Source: Allium sativum
Taxonomy: Eukaryota > Streptophyta > Magnoliopsida > Asparagales > Amaryllidaceae
NCBI GenBank assembly: GCA_030737875.1
Contig: CM060915.1
Coordinates: 631,844,786 to 631,908,785 of the forward strand
Length of the DNA stretch: 64,000 nt
Direction: 5' to 3'
A model generated the notes under the pieces. It made no database searches and had not been told where the DNA came from. It saw only the letters and a list, made by a program, of their open reading frames with translations. Position 1 is the first letter of the stretch, and every line of letters begins with the position of its first letter. Shown in pieces: positions 23,807 to 36,418 of the stretch. A program made the position numbers and the translations under genes.

Positions 23807-24890
23807 ATGAGTCGATATACGGGAGGGGGGGGGGGTATGGGTTCAGGGACCAACAATAGGAATGTCCCTGATATAAGGGCAATGTTTACTAACTTCATGA
23901 GAGAGATGCTTGGGGAGGCTCAGGGAGTAATTCCTAATGTTGCTAACGGTGGTGGTGCAGCGGTGCAGGCGAATAGAGCCGTTTTCACTAAGCTCAGCAA
24001 GGATTATATTAATCTTAGTGGAAAGCCGGAACGGAATCGACAAAGGAAGTTTAAGATTGACTGGATAGTTGTGAGCACATCTTTGAGGATTTGGGGATCA
24101 ATGATGCAATGAAGAGGAAGCTAGCATCACGTCAGCTTCAAGGAAGAGCAATGAATTGGTGGAATGCTATTAAGGCGGCTACTCCCGAGGATCAAGTCAC
24201 TTGGAATCGGTTTAAGACCGCTTCAGCGATAAGTTTATCCCAACTGCTCAGAAATTAGAATTGTTCAGGAAATTTTCGGAGCTTGAGCAGAATGGTAGGG
24301 AAGTCTCAGAATATATTGTTGAATTTGATACTTTATTGAAATATGGATTATCTCTTATCGATATTGCCGAGAAGAAGAACAAAAGGTTCATAACTGGTCT
24401 AGATGAGTATTTGGGGGAAAGACTCATAAACCATATCGATGAGACTTTCGAATCTATTATGGGAAAAGCATTGAGATCTGAGAGCCTCTACCCTGAGTCG
24501 AAGATCGAGGTTGCTGTTACATCTACAGAGGAGCCAAAGCTGCATGCAAGCGGTGGAGGCCAGAATAATTCCCAGAATAAGAGGAAAAAGGACCATACTA
24601 AGGATGGTCAGAAAAAGAAGAATAAGAAAGAGGCCCAGTGCTTTGGTTGCGACAAGAAGGGCCACTATATCAAAGATTGTCAAGCAAAGAAGGGGAGAGG
24701 AAGTGCTTCAACTGTGACCAAGTGGAACATTTCAAGAATGAATGTCCGCAACCCCCAAGGAGAAGCAGATCGTGAAAGCATATGTTATCAACGATGTTCC
24801 TTCTTTGTCGAATGCCCCAACTGCGGAGCAGAAAGGAAAAGGTGTCGTTATTCAAGGTATGCTTTCCATTAATGATTTTCCTGTTTGAGT
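23807..24890 (+). pseudogene. gag: Element C gag remnant
   Basis: ATG at 23807 starts a Gly-rich head containing a G11 tract (23825-23836). The frame is lost near 24040, and the following block (CEHIFEDLGINDAMKR, near 24070-24115) is in another frame. The piece 24261-24690 reads LFRKFSELEQNGREVSEY and carries the first zinc knuckle CFGCDKKGHYIKDC (about 24640-24680). After a further shift near 24690 a second knuckle CFNCDQVEHFKNEC is read at about 24700-24742. Two intact CCHC knuckles in different frames show that the shift is recent relative to the motif. Confidence 0.82.
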
Positions 24891-24980
24891 TTTGTTTGAT
24901 ACCGGAGCTTCCCATTCCTTCGTATCTGGTGACCTAGTAGATAAGTTGGAATTGGAACCCGAGCTTGTCGATAGACCTAT
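24891..24980 (+). pseudogene. Element C protease, N-terminal part
   Basis: The active-site motif DTGASHSFVSGDLVDKL is read from 24899. The protein is cut after the codons for DRP and resumes at 36419. The DTG form distinguishes C from A, B and D, which have DSG. Confidence 0.85.
24976..24980. repeat. Left target-site duplication of element D
   Basis: CCTAT; second copy at 36419-36423. Confidence 0.93.
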
Positions 24981-25248
24981 TGTAACACCCCGAATTTTCA
25001 GTTAACTTTAAATTAACAAATCAAAGGATAATTAATTCTAAATTAAAGAATTAAGGGAAACTGGTTACGCCATTGCGTTCGTCTCGGAATTCTGCTTGAG
25101 ATAGAGTCCGAGTTTGCATAAATCGGACTCCGTATGAAGGAGTTATGACCTCCGGAAGTTTCAGAATTTGATTTAAAATTCAAACAGCTCAAAAACGGGG
25201 CCAAATTCGAATTTCAAACGCATAGGCAGGCTGGGCGGGAAAATTCCC

Positions 25249-25548
25249 ACCCATGCCAGGAGGTCGAGTATGTAGTCGACCCCCCAACAAGGTCGACACT
25301 ATAGTCGACCTGGGTGCCCAGGTCGACTATAGTGTCGACCTGGGTACCCAGGTCGACTATGTAGTCGACCTGGCGGTGGACCTGTCCGGTCGACCTGACC
25401 TACTGGTCTGGTGCTGGCTCAATTTTTGGGGCTTAGTTGTGTCTCTAGGGCTTACTTGTCACCTTCTGATTGGCTTCTCTTGAGATGGATGGCCTTAATT
25501 AACTCTAGCTTCATCATCGACTCTAATCAATTTGAAATTCTATATAAA
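25249..25548 (+). promoter_or_regulatory. Element D 5' LTR: GTCGAC cluster and TATA box
   Basis: At least eight gtcgac-type motifs in 25260-25400, several as nested palindromes such as ggtcgactatagtgtcgacc, followed by TATATAAA at 25541-25548. The 3' LTR copy (33590-33810) has lost several motifs. Confidence 0.55.
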
Positions 25549-26845
25549 CAACTCTAGTCTCAACCTAAATTCACACAAATAATATAGAACTAAAGTCGTC
25601 ATGCTGCTGGAAGGAAGCCAAGAGTAGCCTCCACTTGTAGAAAGTTTAGAGACGAGCAAAACTAAAAGAAAAACACGAGTCAAACATCGTTAGTCTACCC
25701 AAAGGAAAGCATTTCAAATTCAGAACTCATAATCCAGAATTCAAGTTGTTCGTTCGTTGTAAGTATAGTGATTTTTCCGATGTGAATAAAAGTTAGGATT
25801 TGATTCGATGTAAAATGGAAATGGAATTGTGTTATTGTATAACGACGATGTAAATTCATATCTATGTGTTGTAATGATTGTTGTATTGTGATGTTTGTGG
25901 TATAATTGACTTGATGTTGGATCCATTAGAATGTTTGTGGATTAATCTAGTTGATGTTGGATCTATTCAAATTCAAATACAAGTTATTTGGCTCATATCT
26001 ATACCTATATGTTTAGGTGATTATGACAAGTTATATGCTGTACGATAGAACCTTTATGCCTGAATGGTTATGTTCATATACATGCTCCTATGTTTATACA
26101 AATGTTGCAAGTTCCTAATTGGATCCATGCCAAGATCCACTCTAATACATGTTTCATGTTATAATTAGACATATGATTGGATCTAGTTTACACCCTTGCG
26201 ATGAAATTATACATACTTTATGGACTTGTCATATGCTAGTTATGTTAGATGTTATGCCTAGATCTAAACATGTTTAGGCTTATGTGGTATAAATCATATG
26301 CTAATTTATGTGACACCTATTTGGTTAGATCCCTATTTCAATGCAAGTTCACATATATGTAAGTTGATTTAGGCTATGTTGCAAATTCACATGTATGTTG
26401 ATTTAGTCTACGTTGCAAGTTCACACCTATGACATTCATGTTGATTATTTTGTAAGTTCACACCTATGATGTTCATATTGACTATGCCAAAAATGCCAAG
26501 TTTACTCCTATGTCATGTTTATGTTTATGAATTCCTTATGCCAATTTTGTGTACGCTAAATTAGGCTAAGTTTTTAACCTAATATTATATGTTAAAAATC
26601 ATGCGAACGTAAAATTAGGCTAAGATTGTTAGCCTAATATTTAGACGGGGTAACGTTGGTAAAATTTGGAAATTATATGAATTGGCATGTTTGTCACATG
26701 CCAAAATTGGTGGCATTTAAACGGTATAAATTCTTACACCAAAAATGTTAAACTTGGAAAGTGGGCCATGACATTTAATTTACATATAACAAGTAATAAA
26801 GACAAATATGTAAATTTAGAAAATACGAGTATGCTTAACACGAGG

Positions 26846-27029
26846 TTGGATTGAGTTGTGATGTAAACCTGCCCGGACCCGCCCGGCTGTCCAGTAGTCA
26901 CAACAATACATATCCAATGTGAGAGGTTAAGCATTGAGCCCGACAAGGACCCGAGGTTAGACTGAGTTACAGTGTAAATTTTCCCGGAACCAACCGGTAC
27001 ATCCAGTAACCGTAACAATACCTGTCTAA
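26846..27029 (+). other. Element D 5' LTR tandem stem-loop pair
   Basis: Copy 1 (26846-26917): TTGGAT/ATCCAA outer and GTTGTGA/TCACAAC inner arms. Copy 2 (26957-27029): TTAGAC/GTCTAA outer and GTTAC/GTAAC inner. Core cctgcccggacccgcccgg ... tccag in copy 1. Confidence 0.83.
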
Positions 27030-28171
27030 TGTGAGTGGTCGGTGCTTTAAAAAGTTAAGGACAGATAGTCAGGATGGTAGGGTTAAGTTAACTAAAACAC
27101 TTAACCAATTCAACATGTTAATTTAACCGATGGGTGGGGTTAGGTAAATACATACACTTAACCACTTAACATGTTTGACTAGAAAACCCTAGTAACGGGG
27201 GCCCATTTCAGCAGTAACCCAATTAGGTATCATGGTACCCTGAAACTAGGCAGGGTGGGGCACGATTACTGGGCTGATTGTAAACCGTCAAAGCGACGGT
27301 GGTGGGTGCAACAGTGTGGGTTCTAACGGAGTGCGGGCGTGCACACACTTCGGAGCAGACAAACAGGGCACTGTGGGCACTAGTAGTATACCCTATGCAT
27401 TCTAGGATTGTGTCGGGCCTTCACCATGGGACTTGATACACCCCATGGTGGGACCAACATAGGTATCTACACTCTTTGGGGGCCGTAAGACACAGATGAT
27501 TATGCGAGTAGGAGTCGATCATTAGAAAAAGGGGATCACTTCACCCTGACCATGGGGTGCCAGTTGAGACAGTACAAGTAGGTGCAGAGATATAGTGTGG
27601 GATGCGATAGTATATTCCTTTTAAAACTGCTTTATCTTAGTTTATGATACTTTCCTGATTCCAGTTTATACCTATCATGCCCTTATTATTATTCTCATAC
27701 TGAAGATTCACTAGACTTATCAGGCTTTATGTCTGACTCTGTTTTTTCTTTCGTCTTCTTTTCTTCCGTTCCCCCCTAGGTCCACAGGGAGGAAACAACT
27801 CAGCTTAGTCAGACTCTTTGCAAGCTTCAAGATAGTAGATGTACGGTTTGGACTGTCTTTCCTTGGCTATGGCTGTTGGACGCAATCATGGGGATTTATG
27901 CAGTTTTTAATTATGTTTTATGCTTCTTTATTTAATTACCAAGACAGAAATGATGATGTAATGTTTTGGAAGTTATTTTGTGACAATTATGGAAATGTTT
28001 TGTATGGACACATATTTTATGAAATAAAAGTCTGTTTGTTTTCCGCTGCTAATATATCTATGTGTTTATGTATCTGTCTTGTGTTTATCTGTGACTTTTA
28101 CTTACAAACCTCCACCAAAGTTAAGGCATTCCCTTTGTGAGTGACCTTAATGGAGGGTGGGGTGTTTCACT

Positions 28172-28183
28172 TGGTATCAGAGC
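28172..28183 (+). other. Primer-binding site of D (tRNA-iMet)
   Basis: TGGTATCAGAGC, a full 12-base match to the initiator tRNA-Met complement. Confidence 0.9.
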
Positions 28184-28354
28184 ACAGATTTACCAAACTA
28201 GATAAAAAAATTTGAAACTATTTTCAAAAAGAAGCTTAAAGAAGCATTTTTTCAAGAGAAAAAGTTGTTTTTAAAATGCATAATTCCCCAAAGCCATATG
28301 CATTATCTCTCTATCCTTTTGTCCTGAATACTTTCCTTTTTGTTCCAGCATCTC

Positions 28355-29273
28355 TGGAGATCTTAACCTTCCAGAAGGAGTACCAATCCCTGGCTGGTTC
28401 CGAAGGTACCTGGAAGCTAGGGCCAATGGTGCGGGCCCAGCAGATATTCCTCCTCCCACGGTGGCAGCGGTTCCTCCACCTCCTCCTCCTCCTCGTGGAA
28501 ATACTTTCGCTAAGATGTGTAGAGACTTCAAAGCTATGGGTGGAAAGGACTTTTATGGAACTGAATCATCTGTGGTAGCAAGAAACTGGCTGAAGGAGAC
28601 TGAAGATTTACTCGTTATCTTTGAACTTGACGACAGGCGAAAGATACAGCTAGCAGTGTGGTTGCTCAAAGATGAAGCTTCCTATTGGTGGGAAGTTACC
28701 CATGCTGAGAGGCCAGTGGAAACTTGGGAAGATCTTAGGATGAGATTTGAGATGAAATTCCTCTCCCAAGCTGAAAGAAGCCTGCAAATGGAGAAGTTCC
28801 TAACTCTTAAACAAGGAAGTATGACAATTAAGGAGTACGTCAATAAGTTTAATCAGCTGGCCAGATTTGGGCTGGATTTAGTAAACACCCAACACAAGAA
28901 GGCCCTTCGACTCGTCAAAGGTCTGAATGAGCCTCTACACAGCCTTGCTATGACCCATATACCCATGGGAGCGACCTATGAAAGCTTGGTGGACATGGCG
29001 CTGCTACATGAGGAAGATAAAGGCAAGAAAGAGGCAAAGGCGGAAGTGCCTCAAGAAAAGAATGAGGGTTTACAAGCTAAGAAAATAGACTTCAAGAAAG
29101 GCGGGAAGAACAACAAATCCCGTGAAAAGAGAAAGTGCAATTTCTGTGGCATTGTTGGACATATAGCAAAAGACTGCAGAAAGAAGAAGGAAAAGATGAA
29201 TGGTGGTTGCTTCAGTTGCGGCGAGACTGGACACTTGGCTAAGGACTGCCTAAGGAAGCGAGGGCAGGGATAG
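28355..29273 (+). pseudogene. gag: Element D gag
   Basis: Read from the block matching the start of B gag (GDLNLPEG). The ATG used by B is ATC here, so the native start appears lost or lies elsewhere. Order: WFRRYLEA, proline-rich linker, capsid-like core (ALKQG-equivalent TLKQGSMTIKEYVNKF), Lys-rich region, and two intact zinc knuckles (CNFCGIVGHIAKDC and CFSCGETGHLAKDC). TAG at 29271-29273 and TAG at 29298-29300 interrupt the frame before the protease, which continues in phase. Confidence 0.88.
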
Positions 29274-32200
29274 AGGACTGGATCCACCTCAGGAGGATAG
29301 GTTCACGCGCTGGTGGCACCTCCACAAGAACGAGGTAGAAATATTTCTGTAGAAAGCTTTGTTTATCTCTATGATCATCCAGTTCGCACTCTCTTTGATT
29401 CTGGTGCATCACACTCCTTTATTTCATTTGCTTTAGTAGAATCTCCGCACCTAGACACTAGTATGGTAGAATATCCCTTGGTTGTTTCAAATCCAATTGG
29501 GGGCTCGGCTTACTTGTCAATGGTTTGCTTGGATTTGAAAATCTCTATTCTAAGTGTTGAATTTAGATGTAGTGCCTTTGTTTTGGGCTTCTCAAGATAT
29601 GGGCTGATCAGGATATGGGCTGATCTTAGGCATGGACTGGTTATCCAGTAATGGTGCCATTCTTGATTGTGAGAAAAGAGTGGTTTGGCTCTTGACTCGG
29701 CTCGGTAACACTCTAGAAATTTCTGGTAATCCCTTGAATGCTATTATGCTTAGTTATCTGGAGTCGCTTGATGCTTATGTTGAGAATTTGCAGTCGGTTA
29801 GAGTGGTCCGGGAATATCCGGATGTCTTTGAAGAGGTGAAAGGCTTACCTCCGAAGCGGGAAATAGACTTCCGCATATATCTTGTTGATAATGCAAAGCC
29901 CATAGCTTTACCTGTTCGACACTTGGCTCCAAAGGAGAGAAAGGAGCTTAGTAAGCAAGTTAAGGAGCTTCTCGAGAAGGGGTTTATAAGGTGGAGTATC
30001 TTGGAATGGGGTGCTCTAGTGGTGTTCGCCACTAAAGCAGATGGTTCACTACGTCTTTGTATGGACTATAGGGAGCTAAACAAGCTGACTAAAAAGAATA
30101 GACACCCGCTTCCCAGAATAGATGATTTGTTTGATCAGCTTGTAGGTACGTCGGTCTTTTCCCAACTTGATCTAACTACTGGGTTCCATCAGCTAAGGGT
30201 AGCTGAAGATAGTATTGATAAAACGGCATTCAGAACCCCAGACGGTTTCTTCGAGTGGCTTGTCATGCCTTTCGGCTTGACAAACGCACCCGCTTATTTC
30301 GTAGACCTAATGAGCAGGGTGTTCAGAGAATTCCTCAATAAGTTCGTGGTGGTCTTCGTAGACGATATTTTGATCTTCTCAAAGAATGAGGAAGAGCATG
30401 CTCAACATCTGAAAGGGATTATGGAAACTCTTCGAGTTCATTAGCTAAAAGCCAAATTCTCCAAGTGCCACTTTTGGAGAGAAGAAGTAAGATTTCTTGG
30501 ACATATAGTGTCCAAAGAGGGGTTAGCTGTGGACCCCGCGAAAGTGGTGGTAGTGCAAGATTGGAAGACACCAAGAAATGCAACCGAAGTCCGAAGCTTT
30601 CTCGGGCTAGCAGGTTTTTACCGAAAGTTCATTAGGGATTTCGCGAAAATCTCAGCTCCACTCACAAGGCTAACAAAGAAGAATCTAGCATTCGCTTGGG
30701 ATTTAGACTGTGATATTGCTTTCCAACGCTTAAAAAGGGATCTTACAACAGCCCTAGTTCTGACTTTGCCAGATGGAAGCAAGATGTTCACAGTATACAC
30801 GGATGCTTGTGGTACGGGACTAGGCGCTATTCTGATGCAAGAAGGGAGGGTAGTAGCTTATGGTGGAAGACAATTGAAAGTTCATGAAAAGAACTACCCA
30901 ACCCACGATCAAGAGTTTCCTGCCATCGTCTTTGCGCTTAAGTATTGGCGTCATTATCTCCTAGGCGAGAAGTTTGAATTATATACTGACCATAAATCTT
31001 TGAAGTATCTTTTCTCGCAGAAAGATCTTAATTTGAGGCAGCAAAGATGGATGGATTTCCTTGCCTCATATGATTTTGAAATTTCCTATACTCCCAACAA
31101 AGGTAACGTAGTAGCAGAGGCGTTGAGCAGAAAGAAACTGACCCTAAGCCCTCTCTTTGTAGAAAGGCAAAGCTTGGAGTATATAGCCAGTTTTGACTTT
31201 AGGCCCTCCTCTGATTTTGTACCTGGTTTATTGGCATCCCTAGAAGTACGACCCACTCTTTTAGACTCAATAGGGGCCGCACAATGTGAAGACCCTCAGC
31301 TTGTGGATGTGATTGATAAACTAATTAGGGGTGAAACTTCTAGTCACCTCAATAGGTACTCCATCGATGATAAGGGTTGGCTGAGGCGAGATGGAAGACT
31401 ATGCGTCCCACAAGTAAGGGATTTGGTAAAGAAGGTTCTCGAGGAAGCACATCATTCCAAGATGACAATACACCCAAATGGAGAAAAGATGTACAAAGAC
31501 GTAAGGAGAGTTTTCTATTAGAGTGGCATGAAGAAGGACGTGGCAGATTTCGTTTCTAAGTGCGTGACATGCCAACAGGTCAAGGCAGAATAAAAGAAAC
31601 CTGGAGGATTGCTTCATCCTCTAGAAGTCCCGCAATGGAAGTGGGATAGCATTTTAATGGACTTCATTGATGGGTTTCCTAGGTCAAGAAGGGGCAACAC
31701 TAGCATTTGGGTAATAGTGGACCGGCTCACAAAAAGCACCCACTTTATACCTATCAAGAGTAGAAGGACTACCTCGTCTCTAGCTTCTCTTTATCTCAAG
31801 GAAATAGTTCTACTCCATGGAATACCCTCCAGTATAGTGAGTGACAGAGATCCCATCTTTACAACCGAATTTTGGCAGAGTCTGCAAGAAGCTGTAGGCA
31901 CATAGTTATGCTTGAGCACGGCCTATCACCCCCAAACTGATGGTCAGACGAAAAGGGTTAATAGAGTATTAGAAGATCTTTTAAGACTGTGCGTTCTTGA
32001 CTTTGGAGGGACATGGGAGGATCATCTTCCTTTAGTGGAATTTGCTTACAATAACAGCTACCAAGCCACCATCGGCATGGCGCCCTTCGAAGCTTTGTAT
32101 GGAAGACCGTGCTGATCACAAACTTGTTGGTGGGAGTCTACTGACAAGGTTATACTTGGGCCAGACATGATTAAAGAGACTTCAGAAAAAGTGGACTTGA

Positions 32201-32730
32201 TACGAAGAAGAATGAAGACTGCCCAAGACAGACAAAAGTCCTACGCCGACAAAAGAAGGACCGACCTTGAGTTTGAGGTTGGGGACAGTGTTTTCCTTAA
32301 GGTATCTCCTTTAAGGAATGTCATTCGCTTTGGATCCACAGGAAAGCTAGCACCAAGATTTGTAGGACCATTCCCTATCATCGAGAAGGTTGGGAAGATG
32401 GCATATAGAGTAGAGCTACCCGAAAGGTTGGCTGGAATTCACAACGTCTTTCACGTTTCTCATCTCCGGAAATGTCTACATGAATCTGCGGAAGTGGTGG
32501 AGCCAAGCATTCTAGAAGAAGCCGAAGTGGAACGCAAAGCAACTATGAGGAGAGTTCCAACTCGAATCGTAGGAACTGAAGTAAAAAAGCTACGCAACCG
32601 CGAAGTCAAGCTCGTTAAAGTTTAGTGGAGCGACGCCGAGGAAGACGCAACTTGGGAAACTGAGTACAGAATACGCGCAGCTTACCCTTTTCTTTTTGAG
32701 GGTACATCTTTGATCTCTCTTTTTCCTTAA
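29274..32730 (+). pseudogene. pol: Element D pol (PR-RT-RNaseH-INT-chromodomain), broken
   Basis: Protease DSGASHSFIS starts at 29397. A tandem duplication of about 16 bp (gatatgggctgatc repeated, 29596-29628) shifts the frame between PR and RT. RT then runs open from 29632, with FVDD at 30355-30366. RNaseH begins with TDACGTGLG and keeps YTDHKS. INT follows with its zinc region, core and C-terminus, then the chromodomain-like tail ending at the natural TAA 32728-32730. In-frame stops: TAG 30442, TAG 31519, TAA 31591, TAG 31903, TGA 32113 and TAG 32623. Most sit at positions that are Gln, Trp or Arg in sister copies, each explained by one C-to-T or G-to-A change. Confidence 0.93.
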
Positions 32731-33294
32731 GTTATGCTTATATCTATCTTTTTAGGTATATCTCCTCGATCTTCTCCTTTATCCTTAGGTTGAAACCCCT
32801 TTGGATGTAAACATGTAATTGAAACATGTTATGGTTGATGGCTGCAAGTGGTTGCTAGTGGTTGCTCGTGGATGCATATACACACACAACTTAGGTTTTA
32901 GATCGGCTCAGTCACTCCATATTGCATATGCATATGTGTATTCATATTTGTATGTGGTTGAAACTTGATATGTCGTCATATAGATGTCGCATTTGTATGA
33001 ATGGTTGCGCACTCATGTAGAATTATGAGTAAGGGAAAAAATTGCATACATAATGGATTCATGACACTTACATGATTTGCATTAAGGAGGTCAACTGAAT
33101 CAGTAGACCGCCTGATTTTGCATTAGATAAGGACATATACACACACTATGCATATGATCATAAATCATTAGAAGTCTTTTAAGGACAATGGACGCCTTTG
33201 GTTGATGGTTTAGTAGATGGACGATTGGATGTTAGGATTTACGTTCTCCTAGACTTGAAGATTTTGGGGACGAAATCCTTTAAGGAGGGGAGAA
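32731..33294 (+). other. Element D 3' untranslated region with hairpins and polypurine tract
   Basis: AACATGT/ACATGTT inverted repeat at 32810-32830. Hairpin at 33089-33109 with GGTC/GACC and ACTGA/TCAGT arms, framed by GCATTA boxes. Purine tract 33282-33294. Confidence 0.8.
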
Positions 33295-33589
33295 TGTAAC
33301 ACCCCGAATTTTTTGTTAACTTTAAATTAACAAATCAAAGTATAATTAATTCTAAATGAAAGAATTAAGGGAAACGGGTTACGCCATTGCGTTCATCTCG
33401 GAATTCTTCTTGAGATAGAGTCCGAGTTTGTGTAAATCGGACTCCGTATGAAGGAGTTATGACCTCCGGAAGTTTCAGAATTCGATTTAAAATTCAAACA
33501 GCTCAAAAACAGGGCCAAATTCGAATTTCAAATGCACAGGCATGCTGGGCAGGAAAATTCCGGCCCAGGCCAGGAAAATTCCGGCCCAG

Positions 33590-33810
33590 GCCAGGAGGTT
33601 AACTATGTAGTCGACCCCCCCAACCAGGTCGACACTATAGTCGACCTGGGGGTCGACCTGACCTGCTGGTCTGACCCTGGCTCGATTTTTGGGGCTTGGT
33701 TGTGTCACTAGGACTTACTTGTCGCCTTCTGATTGGCTTCTCTTGAGAAGGATGGCCTTGATTAACTCTAGCTTCATCGACGGCTCTAATTAATTTGAAA
33801 TTATATATAA
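33590..33810 (+). promoter_or_regulatory. Element D 3' LTR: reduced GTCGAC cluster and TATA box
   Basis: Four gtcgac-type motifs in 33609-33660 and TATATATAA at 33802-33810. A direct duplication of ggaaaattccggcccaggcc lies just upstream (33550-33596). Confidence 0.5.
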
Positions 33811-35107
33811 ACAACTCTAGTCTCAACCTAAATTCACACAAATAATATAGAACTAAAGCCGTCATGCTGCTGGAAGGAAGCCCAGAGTAGCCTCCACTTG
33901 TAGAAAGTTTGGAGACGAGCAAAACTAAAAGAAAAACACGAGTCAAACAATGTTAGTCTACCCAAAGGAAATCATTTCAAATTCAGAACTCAGAATCCAG
34001 AACTCAAGTTAGTCGTCCGTTGTAAGTATAGTGATTTTTCTGATGTGAATAAAAGTTAGGATTTGATTCGATGTAAAATGGAAATGGAATTGTGTTATTG
34101 TATAACGACGATGTAAATTCATATCTATGTGTTGTAATGATTGTGGTATTGTGATGTTTGTGGTATAATTGACTTGATGTTGGATCCATTAGAATGTTTG
34201 TGGATTAATCTAGTTGATGTTGGATCTATTCAAATTCACATACAAGTTATTTGGCTCATATCTATACCTATATGTTTAGGTGATTATGACAAGTTATATG
34301 CTGTACAATAGAACCTTTATGCCTAAATGGTTATGTTCATATACATGCTCCTATTTTTATACAAATGTTGCAAGTTCCTAATTGGATCCATGCCAAGATC
34401 CACTCTAATACATGTTTCATGTTGTAATTAGACATATGATTGGTTCTAGTTTACACCCTTGCGATGAAATTACACATACTTTATGGACTTTTCATATGCT
34501 AGTTATGTTAGATGTTATGCCTAGATCTAAACATGTTTAGGCTTATGTGGTCTAAATCATATGCTAATTTATGTGACACCTATTTGGTTAGATCCCTATT
34601 TCAATGCAAGTTCACATATATGTAAGTTGATTTAGCCTATGTTGCAAATTCACATGTATGTTGATTTAGTCTACGTTGCAAGTTCACACCTATGACATTC
34701 ATGCTGACTATTTTGCAAGTTCACACCTATGATGTTCATATTGACTATGCCAAAAATGCCAAGTTTACTCCTATGTCATGTTTATGTTTATGAATTCCTT
34801 ATGCCAATTTTGTGTACGCTAAATTAGGCTAAGTTTTTAACCTAATATTATATGTTAAAAATCATGCGAACGTAAAATTAGGCTAAGATTGTTAGCCTAA
34901 TATTTAGATGGGGTAACGTTGGGAAAATTTGGAAATTATATGAATTGGCATGTTTGTCACATGCCAAAATTGGTGGCATTTAAACGGTATAAATTCTTAC
35001 ACCAAAAATGTTAAATTGGAAAGTGGGCCATGACATTTAATTTACATATAACAAGTAATAAAGACAAATATGTAAATTTAGAAAATACGAGTATGCTTAA
35101 CATGAGG

Positions 35108-35291
35108 TTGGATTGAGTTGTGATGTAAACCTGCCCGGACCCGCCCGGCTGTCCAGTAGTCACAACAATACCTACCCAATGTGAGAGGTTAAGCATTAAG
35201 CCCAATAAGGACCCGAGGTTAGACTGAGTTACGCTGTAAATCTGCCCAGAACCGACCGGCACATCCAGTAAACGTAACAATACCTATCTAA
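35108..35291 (+). other. Element D 3' LTR tandem stem-loop pair
   Basis: Copies at 35108-35179 and 35219-35291, matching the 5' LTR pair with a few substitutions. Confidence 0.8.
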
Positions 35292-36418
35292 TGTGAGTGG
35301 TCGGTGCTTTAAAACGCTAAGGACAGACAGTCAGGATGGTAACTAAAACACTTAACCAATTCAACATGTTAATTTAACTGATGGGTGGGGTTAGGTAAAT
35401 ATAGAAACTTAACCACTTAACATGTTTGACTAGAAAACCCTAGTAACGGGGACCCATTTCAGCAGTAGCCCAATTTGGTATCGTGGCACCCTGAAACTAG
35501 GCAGGGTAGGGCACGATTATTGGGCTGATTGTAAGAAATCAAAGCGACGGCGGTGGGTGCAACAGTGTGGGTTCTAACAGAGTGCGGGTGTGCACACACT
35601 TCGGAGCAGACAAACAGGGAACTGGAGGCACCAGTAGTATACCCTATGCATTCTAGGATTGTGTCGGGCCGCCACCATGGGATTTGATAGACCCCATGGT
35701 GGGACCATCATAGGTATCTACACTCTTTGGGGGCCGTAAAACACAGATGACTATGCGAGTAGGAGCCAATCATTAGAAAAAGGGGATCACTTCACCCTGA
35801 CCATGGGGTGCCAGTTGAGACAGTACAAGTAGGTGCAGAGATATAGTGTGGGGTGGGATAGTATATTCGTTTCAAAACTAATTTATCTTAGTTTATGATA
35901 CTTTCCTGTTTCCAGTTTATACCTATCATGCCCTTATTCTTATTCTCATACTGAAGAGTCACTAGACTTACAGGCTTTATGTCTGACTCTGTTTTTCTTT
36001 CGTCTTCTTTTCTTCCGTTTCCCCCCAGGTCCACAGGGAGGAAACAACTCAGCTTAGTCAGACTTTTTGCAAGCTTCAAGATAGTAGATATACGGTTTGG
36101 ACTCTCTTTCCTTGGCTATGGCTGTTGGACACAATCATGGGGATTTATGCAGCTTTTAATTATGTTTTATGCTACTTTATTTAAAAACCAAGACAGAAAT
36201 GTTGATTTAATGTTTTGGAAGTTATTATGTGATAGTTATGGAAATGTTTTGTATGAACACGTATTTTATGAAATAAAAGTCTGTTTGTTTTCCGCTGCTT
36301 ATATATCTATGTGTTTATATATCTGTCTTGTATTTATCTGTGACTTTTACTTACAAACCTCCACCAAAGTTAAGGCATTCCCTTTTTGAGTGACCTTAAT
36401 GGAGGGTGGGGTGTTTCA

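Larger units (their letters stand above)
24981..28169 (+). repeat. Element D 5' LTR
   Basis: 3189 bp, TGTAACACCCCG ... GGGGTGTTTCA. GTCGAC cluster plus TATA (25249-25548), stem-loop pair (26846-27029), conserved block ggcagggtggggcacgatta (about 27250), AATAAA at 28023-28028 followed by ccgctgctaat. Confidence 0.93.
24981..36418 (+). mobile_element. Tekay-like chromovirus D, complete, nested in C protease
   Basis: 11,438 bp: 5' LTR 24981-28169, primer site 28172, gag and pol 28355-32730, 3' untranslated region, purine tract, 3' LTR 33295-36418, flanked by CCTAT duplications. Coding domains are close to those of B and A, but the LTR is distinct over most of its length. The polyprotein frame is nearly continuous, spoiled by single stop codons and one 16-17-bp duplication. 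Confidence 0.95.
33295..36418 (+). repeat. Element D 3' LTR
   Basis: 3124 bp, same ends as the 5' LTR. It is shorter mainly because of loss in the GTCGAC cluster (about 33620) and small indels (for example around 35340). Confidence 0.93.
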
